Source of the DNA: an uncultured Verrucomicrobiota bacterium
Lineage (GTDB): Bacteria > Verrucomicrobiota > Kiritimatiellia > RFP12 > UBA3636
DNA: 38,566 nt
NCBI GenBank assembly: GCA_949285835.1
Contig: CASEAR010000069.1
Location: 1 to 38,566, forward strand
Direction of reading: 5' to 3'
Notes under the pieces: model-generated
Databases searched by the model: none
What the model was told of the DNA's origin: nothing
What the model saw: only the letters and a program-made list of their open reading frames with translations
Made by a program: the position numbers and the translations under genes
In this document: positions 33,113 to 38,566 of the stretch, piece after piece
Position numbering within the stretch: the stretch's first letter is position 1
Layout of the letters: each line of letters begins with the position of its first letter

Positions 33113-34657
33113 TCACGCAGAGTGTTCTCTGCGCAACTGCAGGAAATGCCTGACGCACTTCGGGGTGATGCCGCTGAGGTGCGTCACGAAGATCATGGCA
33201 GTGTCATCGTTTTCTTTAAGTACACCGTCGAGAACGTCGAGAAATTGGGAAATATTCCGTGTGTCCAGATTCTGGCATGGTTCATCAAGGATCAGAAGCG
33301 GCGGTTCTTTGACAAGCGCTCTGGCCAGCAGAACAAGACGCTGCTCTCCGCCGGAGATTTCTCCGAAGCATTGGTGCGCCTTGCCTGTAAGCGCAAATCT
33401 GTCCAGATAGCTCATTGCCTTCCTCACCCGTACTCTTCCAAAGGCGCCTGTTGCGTATGGAGTATCGCAGAAGCCCGACAATACGACGTCGATTACCGGC
33501 AATCTGCTGTCCACGCATCCGTGGAGTTCCGGGGATATCCATCCGATACGTTTTTTTACAGACCAGATAGAATCGCCCGATCCGCGTTTCTTTCCGAAGA
33601 ATTTGACGTTGTTGGCATATGTTTGCGGGTGGTCTCCTATGATGACGGCTAAAAGCGTTGTTTTCCCGCTGCCGTTTTCCCCGGACAAAGACCAGCGCTC
33701 GCCGCGCCGCACGGTCCAGTTGAATTTGTCGAATACTACGTTCTCGCCATATGCGATGTGCAAGTCCTCAATTTCAACAATTGGTTCAGATGCCGCGCAG
33801 GCTGCTTCGCAGTGTGTTACGACAGGTATTGCGGATCCGTAAGGCGCCGCGGTAGATATTGTTTCCCCGTGATCATCTTCCGACGGCCTGATGTGAGTCC
33901 TGTCCAAAGGGCCGCAATAGGCGACGATGCCGTCTTTGCGAAATTCGATTACATGTGTAATGGCCGGCGGAAGTTCTGACGGCTCTACAGTCGCCATCAT
34001 GACATGAACTTCTTCGCGTTCGGCTATGTCATTGATATTTTTTGAGAGAAGATTCCTGCTGTATTTATCGAGACCCATAAATGGAGCATCCAGCAAAAGC
34101 ACAGAAGGGGAGGACATAAGCGCGCGGGCGAGGAGGGTTCTTCGCATTTCACCATTGGACAACTCCGCGACATGCCTGCTGAGCAGATGTCTCAAGTTGA
34201 ACATGTCCGTAAATCTTTCGCGGCGCAAGCTGAACTCGGCCTCTGATTCCGGCGGCCTGCATATGTGCTGTCCGGGGATTACTCCCTCCACAGAGTCCTG
34301 TGAAAGCCAGCAGGACAAGGATGGCGTGGAGTCTTCTTCGAGGCTGTTCCACCTCATCTGTACATAAGCGTCCAGCGATTCGAGCATTTCGCGCTGCTTT
34401 TCGAGAGAAACCGCGGCTATGCATTCTTCTGGCTCACGATCCTCCGGGACGTCGTAGAAGTACGACACTTCACAGTCCTTTGAGTACAGATCTCCTGATA
34501 ACAGCCTGAGGAATGTGGATTTGCCGCACCCGTTCGGACCCACGGCGGCCCAGTGCTCGCCGCGACGCCACGTGAATGTGAACGGCGGCAGAATTTCCCT
34601 GTCATCAAGCTTCAAACCTGCACAATTCAATTCCAGAATTTTATCCCTTTGCCGCAT
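33113..34657 (-). CDS. ModF-like protein with two ABC ATPase domains
   Basis: 514 residues, two complete ABC ATPase units in one chain and no membrane segment. First unit: Walker A GPNGCGKST (40-48), signature LSNGEMRR near 166, Walker B LLLDAPFMGLD. Second: Walker A GENGSGKTT near 325, signature ISGGEQRL near 432, Walker B LLILDEPCQNLD. This matches the soluble ModF/PhrA-type family associated in E. coli with molybdate genes, but no molybdate transporter is nearby and the role here is open. The first unit has LDAP where an E after D is usual, so its catalytic glutamate may be lost. ATG 34657 is chosen from the conserved domain start; the frame extends upstream to 34759. Confidence 0.85.
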   Translation of the reverse strand: MRQRDKILELNCAGLKLDDREILPPFTFTWRRGEHWAAVGPNGCGKSTFLRLLSGDLYSKDCEVSYFYDVPEDREPEECIAAVSLEKQREMLESLDAYVQMRWNSLEEDSTPSLSCWLSQDSVEGVIPGQHICRPPESEAEFSLRRERFTDMFNLRHLLSRHVAELSNGEMRRTLLARALMSSPSVLLLDAPFMGLDKYSRNLLSKNINDIAEREEVHVMMATVEPSELPPAITHVIEFRKDGIVAYCGPLDRTHIRPSEDDHGETISTAAPYGSAIPVVTHCEAACAASEPIVEIEDLHIAYGENVVFDKFNWTVRRGERWSLSGENGSGKTTLLAVIIGDHPQTYANNVKFFGKKRGSGDSIWSVKKRIGWISPELHGCVDSRLPVIDVVLSGFCDTPYATGAFGRVRVRKAMSYLDRFALTGKAHQCFGEISGGEQRLVLLARALVKEPPLLILDEPCQNLDTRNISQFLDVLDGVLKENDDTAMIFVTHLSGITPKCVRHFLQLRREHSA

Positions 34658-34788
34658 AATTATCCGCCAGTGTTGATAGGAAACCAATTTGTTTATGTCA
34701 CGTCCCTGTATTTCAGAACCGACAAGTCTACTACTTGTAAACCGCCATTTGCAAGTCAATACAGGAACTGCGTCTTTGTTATTCGGTC

Positions 34789-34818
34789 TTGCAAGAAAGT
34801 TACAATATATGGTTTAAT
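34789..34818 (+). promoter_or_regulatory. Promoter of proS
   Basis: TTGCAA (34789-34794), an 18-base spacer and TTTAAT (34813-34818) with TGG as extended -10. It predicts a leader of about 140 bases that includes a GTGCG-GGAC-CGCAC hairpin (34915-34928). No T-box consensus is seen. The rest of 34658-34966 shows no gene. Confidence 0.6.
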
Positions 34819-34966
34819 AGCCGTGAGTTTATCCGGAATGGACGAAGCGTCATTTGCGGTGTAATATTCGCAGCAGGTTCGGTGTTAGTTACAACAAGGC
34901 GGATGCAGGCGTCGGTGCGGGACCGCACTGTGGGTCGCGTCTGTGTTTACAGGAAATTATCAGGCC

Positions 34967-36685
34967 ATGCGTTGGTCAAGAACGGTTATATCTACATTGC
35001 GGGAGGACCCTCAGGAAGCGGAGATTGCTTCTCACAAGCTGATGCTGAGGGCGGGTCTTCTCAAGAAGTTGTCCGGCGGACTTTATACATTCACGCCGTT
35101 GGGAGTGCGCGCGCTGCACAAGGTCGAGGAAATAATCCGTGAGGAGATGGATGCGGCCGGTGCTCAGGAGATTCTTATGCCGGCCCTTCAGCCGATAGAA
35201 CTGTGGGAAAAGTCCGGCCGAGCATCGCGTATGGGTGCGTCAATGTTCCGACTCAAAGACCGGCAGGGACGCGCCATGGTGCTTGGACCGACCCACGAGG
35301 AGGTCGTGACAGATTACATCTGCAAAGAGATAAGCTCTTACCGGCAGCTTCCCTGCACCATTTATCAGATACAAACGAAGTTCAGGGACGAGATTCGTCC
35401 GCGTTTCGGGCTTATGCGCGCCAAAGAGTTTATAATGAAGGATGCGTACAGCTTTGATGTTTCTTTTGAAGCGGCGGACGCCAGCTACAAGGCTATGTAT
35501 GACGCTTATGAGCGGATTTTCAAGCGATGCGGTCTCCTTGCCCGTCCGGTCGAGGCCGATACCGGTGCGATAGGCGGCAATCATTCTCATGAGTTCATGG
35601 TGCCGGCTCCATCTGGTGAAGACGGAATTCTGGAATGTCAAAAGTGCGGGTATGCGGCGAATCAGGAGCGTGCCGAGAGGAAACCTGCGCCTTCAAAGTT
35701 TGCAGAGGAGTTTTCAGGCGGGCCGGAAGAGGTGCCCACTCCAGGAGCGCATACGGTAGCGGAAGCGGCGGAATCAGTCGGAGTTCCGGAGGAGCAGATC
35801 GTAAAGTCTTTGATCTACATGGCTGACGGCAACCCTGTTATGGCAATAGTAGAGGGGACCAGAGAGTTGAATGAATGCAAGCTCCGCAGGATCCTCGGAT
35901 GTTCTGAACTTGTTATGGCTGACGATGTGCAGTCTGCGGAGGCGGCGGGCCCTGTCGGGTCTATTGGGCCTTTGGGGGTGCGAATACCTGTTTACGCCGA
36001 TATAGGACTGAGGGGAGCGAAGGACATGGTCGTGGGAGCGAACCGGGAGGGGTTCCACATCAAGCATGTCAATGTGGATTCGTTGTCCGAGATCACTGCA
36101 TGGGAAGACATTGTGACGGTGGAACCGGACGATCTTTGCCCGCGATGCGGCAGCCCGATGCGTGTGGTACGAGGGATTGAAGTGGGGCACGTATTCAAGC
36201 TCGGGACCAAGTATACCGATGCGTTTAACGCCAAGTTCCTTGATTCCGAGAAGAACAGCCGCGTAATGGTCATGGGCTGTTATGGAATTGGTGTGACGCG
36301 CACGCTGCAGGCCGTTGTCGAGCAGAATTTTGACAAGGACGGGATAATATGGCCGGTGTCCGTCGCTCCGTACAGCGTCGTGGTTCTCCCTCTTGACGCG
36401 GAGAAGGATCCCGCGTGCGCCGCCGCAGCGGAAAGGATTGTCAAGGACTTGGAATCTGCCGGGATAGATGTAATCGTTGATGATCGCGACGAACGCCCCG
36501 GTGTGAAATTCAAAGACGCTGATTTGATAGGTTTCCCAGTACGTGTGGTTGTCGGAACCCGTTCTCTCGGAAAAGGCGGAGTGGAAGTGCGGATGAGGCG
36601 TACGGGCGAATCAGTGACGGTTCCGCCGGAATCTGCTGCGCAGAGAGTGTCGGAGATGCTCTCGAGAATGCGGGAAGATTTTTGA
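34967..36685 (+). CDS. proS: Prolyl-tRNA synthetase, bacterial type
   Basis: 572 residues, the same length as the E. coli enzyme. It charges tRNA-Pro. N-terminal MRWSRTVISTLREDPQEAEI matches the family start, so ATG 34967 is used rather than the in-frame GTG at 34943. Class II core: GPTHEEVVTDY, motif 2 TKFRDEIRPRFGLMRAKEF then IMKDAYSFD; editing (INS) domain about 225-405 (VKSLIYMADGNPVMAIVEG, ADIGLRGAKDMVVGAN); motif 3 with GCYGIGVTRTLQA; C-terminal anticodon domain about 470-572. The INS domain means Ala-tRNA-Pro editing is probably retained. Confidence 0.97.
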   Translation: MRWSRTVISTLREDPQEAEIASHKLMLRAGLLKKLSGGLYTFTPLGVRALHKVEEIIREEMDAAGAQEILMPALQPIELWEKSGRASRMGASMFRLKDRQGRAMVLGPTHEEVVTDYICKEISSYRQLPCTIYQIQTKFRDEIRPRFGLMRAKEFIMKDAYSFDVSFEAADASYKAMYDAYERIFKRCGLLARPVEADTGAIGGNHSHEFMVPAPSGEDGILECQKCGYAANQERAERKPAPSKFAEEFSGGPEEVPTPGAHTVAEAAESVGVPEEQIVKSLIYMADGNPVMAIVEGTRELNECKLRRILGCSELVMADDVQSAEAAGPVGSIGPLGVRIPVYADIGLRGAKDMVVGANREGFHIKHVNVDSLSEITAWEDIVTVEPDDLCPRCGSPMRVVRGIEVGHVFKLGTKYTDAFNAKFLDSEKNSRVMVMGCYGIGVTRTLQAVVEQNFDKDGIIWPVSVAPYSVVVLPLDAEKDPACAAAAERIVKDLESAGIDVIVDDRDERPGVKFKDADLIGFPVRVVVGTRSLGKGGVEVRMRRTGESVTVPPESAAQRVSEMLSRMREDF

Positions 36686-36705
36686 CCTACAACTAGGAGA
36701 AAATG

Positions 36706-37008
36706 ATGAAAAATGCCGAATCCCTAACAAAGAGAGACATTGCGGTTCGTCTCTGCGAAGAGACGAACCTCACGCAGTCGCAGGCTTATGATGTCATTCA
36801 GAAGGTGCTGGACTGCATTGCGGATCACCTGGTGGAGGGAAACCACGTGGAGTTTCGCAATTTCGGTGTTTTCGATATTGTTACCCGTAAGGCACGTGTG
36901 GGGAGGAATCCGCACCGTCCGGAAAACGAGGTAATGATTCCGGAGCGTAAAATCGTTAAGTTCAAAGCCAGCCGCTCGCTTTTGAGCCGGCTTAACAAAG
37001 CGAAGTAA
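36706..37008 (+). CDS. IHF/HU-family DNA-bending protein
   Basis: 100 residues. A dimeric histone-like protein. It has the helical body (LTKRDIAVRLCEETNLTQSQA, VIQKVLDCIADHL), the core VEFRNFGVFDIVTRKARVGRNPHRPE with the DNA-binding arm, and VKFKASRSLLSRLN. The GRNP motif is followed by HRPE rather than the common xTGE. Two ATGs occur at 36703 and 36706; 36706 has the better six-base spacing to AGGAG. It lies 20 bases after proS and is followed by a terminator. Confidence 0.93.
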   Translation: MKNAESLTKRDIAVRLCEETNLTQSQAYDVIQKVLDCIADHLVEGNHVEFRNFGVFDIVTRKARVGRNPHRPENEVMIPERKIVKFKASRSLLSRLNKAK

Positions 37009-37015
37009 AAGGATT

Positions 37016-37044
37016 GTCGCCGGATTAACCCTTCGGCGACTTTT
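37016..37044 (+). terminator. Terminator between the IHF/HU gene and hisS
   Basis: GTCGCCG (37016-37022) pairs with CGGCGAC (37034-37040), followed by TTTT. It is only 17 bases before the hisS start, so either read-through or a promoter overlapping the IHF/HU gene must serve hisS. Confidence 0.75.
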
Positions 37045-37060
37045 CTGAAAGAAATTCAAC

Positions 37061-38308
37061 GTGTCAATTTTTTCTTCTCCGCGCGGAATGCGCGATTTTT
37101 ATCCCGAAGACATGGTGCTGCGCAACCGCATATTCGACGCCTGGCGTGCGGCGGCGGTCGCTTCCGGTTTCGAACAGTATGATGCATGTGTTGTGGAATC
37201 TCTTGAACTTTTGCAGCGTAAGGCGGGCGAAGAGATCGTAAACCAGATATATGCCTTCAAGGATAAATCTGACAGGGATCTTGCTCTGAGGCCTGAAATG
37301 ACGCCATCTCTGGCACGCATGATAGTAGCCCGTCAAGGATCGCTGCAGTTCCCTCTCAAATGGTTTGCCATCGCTCAATGCTTCAGATATGAGCGCATGA
37401 CTCGCGGCCGCAAAAGAGAGCACTATCAGCTTAATCTCGACATTATAGCGGAGGAATCGGTGTCTGCCGAGGCAGAGGTGATTTCTACTGCAGTAAACGC
37501 GCTCAGGCGCATGTGGGTCCCGGACTCGAAGTACAGGGTTCATGTTTCAAGCCGGGCGCTGCTTTCCGAACTTCTTTCTGCGCTCGGTGTCTCTACGGAA
37601 TATCATTCCGGAGTTTTCATGGCGCTCGATAAGAAGGGAAAAATCCCTCGCGAAGAGATTGAAAATATTATGCGGGAGGAGGGACTGGACGCAGACGCGT
37701 GCCGCTCTGCATTCAGTCTGATGGATATCGCGACGCTTGATCAGGCTGAGTCTATCGTGGGGCATGAGTCTGAGGCAATCACGAAGCTGAAGGACCTGTT
37801 CGCTCTGTTGGACGATTTCGGCTGCGGGGACGTTGCGGTGTTCGACATCTCTGTTATACGCGGACTTTCCTATTACACAGGGATAGTGTTTGAGGCGTTT
37901 GATACGGACGGAGCTTTCAGAGCAATTTTTGGCGGCGGCCGGTACGATAATCTTCTTTCTGCGATAGGCGGCAGGCAGTCGCCGGCTGTCGGCCTTGGAT
38001 TCGGGGATGTTGTCATAGGCGAAATTCTTTCGTCTCTCGGTATAAACGGGGGACAAAAGACTGGGGTTACGGCAGTGGGCTATATGTCGATAGCGGAACG
38101 CTCTGCAGCTACAAGACTTGCTGCCCGGCTTCGCAAGGAGGGGGAGAACGTGTCTCTTGCAACGCATCCCCAGAAGCCGAAGGCATTTTTCGCGAACGCC
38201 TCGTCTTCCGCCTCCTCGGCTGTGTATATCGGCCCGGACGATGTTTTAAGCGGCAATGCACGACGGAAGTATCTGGACACACGTGAAGAGGTGGATTTGC
38301 CGTTGTGA
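37061..38308 (+). CDS. hisS: Histidyl-tRNA synthetase, plant-organelle-like subgroup
   Basis: 415 residues. It charges tRNA-His. GTG start; the conserved N-terminus PRGMRDFYPEDMVLRNRIF fixes it, since the next ATG would delete part of the motif. Class II signatures: LALRPEMTPSLARM (motif 1 side), FRYERMTRGRKREHYQLNLDII (motif 2), VIRGLSYYTGIVFEAFD (histidine pocket) and AIFGGGRYDNLL (motif 3). A C-terminal anticodon-binding-like domain (about 335-415) is present, so it is not a HisZ paralogue lacking that part. The motif 2 sequence resembles eukaryotic organellar HisRS more than E. coli HisRS. Its stop overlaps the hisH start by four bases. Confidence 0.93.
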   Translation: MSIFSSPRGMRDFYPEDMVLRNRIFDAWRAAAVASGFEQYDACVVESLELLQRKAGEEIVNQIYAFKDKSDRDLALRPEMTPSLARMIVARQGSLQFPLKWFAIAQCFRYERMTRGRKREHYQLNLDIIAEESVSAEAEVISTAVNALRRMWVPDSKYRVHVSSRALLSELLSALGVSTEYHSGVFMALDKKGKIPREEIENIMREEGLDADACRSAFSLMDIATLDQAESIVGHESEAITKLKDLFALLDDFGCGDVAVFDISVIRGLSYYTGIVFEAFDTDGAFRAIFGGGRYDNLLSAIGGRQSPAVGLGFGDVVIGEILSSLGINGGQKTGVTAVGYMSIAERSAATRLAARLRKEGENVSLATHPQKPKAFFANASSSASSAVYIGPDDVLSGNARRKYLDTREEVDLPL

Positions 38309-38566
38309 AAAAAACAGTAATTATCGACTATGGAGCCGGGAATATAAAGAGCGTGTCTCTTGCTTGTGCGGAGATCGGCGCCGAAGCCAGTGTGACATCT
38401 GATCCTGATGAAGTGACGGCGTCGGATAGAATCCTGTTCCCGGGTGTCGGAGCAGCAGGGCAGGCTGTGGAAAATTTGCGCCGGCGCGGATTGGATGATG
38501 CGATTCTTGGAAGAATCGCAGATGGTGTTCCTTTTTTTGGAATTTGCCTTGGTATGCAGGTGCTTT
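38305..38566 (+). CDS. hisH: Imidazole glycerol phosphate synthase subunit HisH (3' end missing)
   Basis: 87 residues before the window edge. Glutamine amidotransferase half of the histidine-pathway synthase that feeds ammonia to HisF. Visible motifs: IIDYGAGNIKSV at the start, FPGVGAAGQAVENL for the oxyanion region, and PFFGICLGMQ with the nucleophile Cys81. The start is GTG, read from the conserved N-terminus, and lies within the hisS stop (GTGA overlap), so histidine synthesis and histidyl-tRNA formation share a message. Confidence 0.93.
   Translation, partial: MKKTVIIDYGAGNIKSVSLACAEIGAEASVTSDPDEVTASDRILFPGVGAAGQAVENLRRRGLDDAILGRIADGVPFFGICLGMQVL

Noticed and set aside
34825..34966. T-box or other tRNA-sensing leader before proS.
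   Set aside because: There is a small GTGCG/CGCAC hairpin, but no T-box consensus, specifier loop or antiterminator pair.
37061..38308. HisZ (regulatory HisRS paralogue) because hisH follows.
   Set aside because: The histidine-pocket motifs and a C-terminal anticodon-domain-like region are present, which favours a true synthetase.
1..38566. CRISPR arrays, insertion sequences, prophage or integrase genes.
   Set aside because: No regularly spaced repeats, transposase motifs or terminal inverted repeats were seen on either strand.

Overview
The window looks like a chromosomal segment of a Gram-negative, probably anaerobic bacterium, most plausibly of the Planctomycetes-Verrucomicrobia-Chlamydiae (PVC) group (Lentisphaerota or Kiritimatiellota type). 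This is inference. The pointers are a V/A-type ATPase in the Chlamydia/spirochaete gene order, paired DUF5672 proteins, GH78 and UxaC sugar enzymes, a histidyl-tRNA synthetase of the plant-organelle-like subgroup, and ParE/ParC of the Bacteroidetes-like type. I see no phage, insertion sequence or CRISPR array.

Layout. 1-2336: 3' part of a four-domain sulfur-transfer fusion (CoA-disulfide reductase, rhodanese, TusA, DsrE2). 2337-3529: gene-poor, with tRNA-Glu(CTC), a mini-ORF lying in a hairpin, and promoters. 3530-6212: two tandem exported DUF4139-like proteins. 6213-8995: a structured leader, then an EIIA(PtsN)-CBS fusion and a NhaD/ArsB-type permease. 9154-9918: exported metallo-beta-lactamase-fold protein (minus). 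9919-10759: noncoding, with an orphan terminator. 10760-13577: rubredoxin, exported alkaline phosphatase, family 2 glycosyltransferase. 14047-18327 (minus): GH78 alpha-L-rhamnosidase followed by two DUF5672 proteins. 18380-20855 (minus): dnaX-ybaB-recR. 20954-25125 (minus): parE-parC. 25701-29976: V-ATPase subunits B, D, I, K. 30198-31190: NqrF-like soluble flavo-iron-sulfur reductase. 31410-31609: two strong terminators flanking a candidate structured RNA. 31650-34657 (minus): ModF-like double ABC ATPase, then glucuronate isomerase. 34967-end: proS, an IHF/HU gene, hisS, and the start of hisH.

How it fits together. The clearest theme is sodium and ion energetics. The V-ATPase proteolipid carries the full set of sodium-ligand side chains known from Enterococcus NtpK, and a predicted Na+/H+ antiporter-type permease with a dedicated EIIA-CBS regulator lies in the same window, as does an NqrF-like reductase. 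A second theme is plant or host glycan use (rhamnosidase, glucuronate isomerase) and surface polysaccharide synthesis (GT2, DUF5672). The rest is replication, repair and translation housekeeping. The catalytic A subunit of the V-ATPase and its E subunit are not next to B, so the operon is split or incomplete here.
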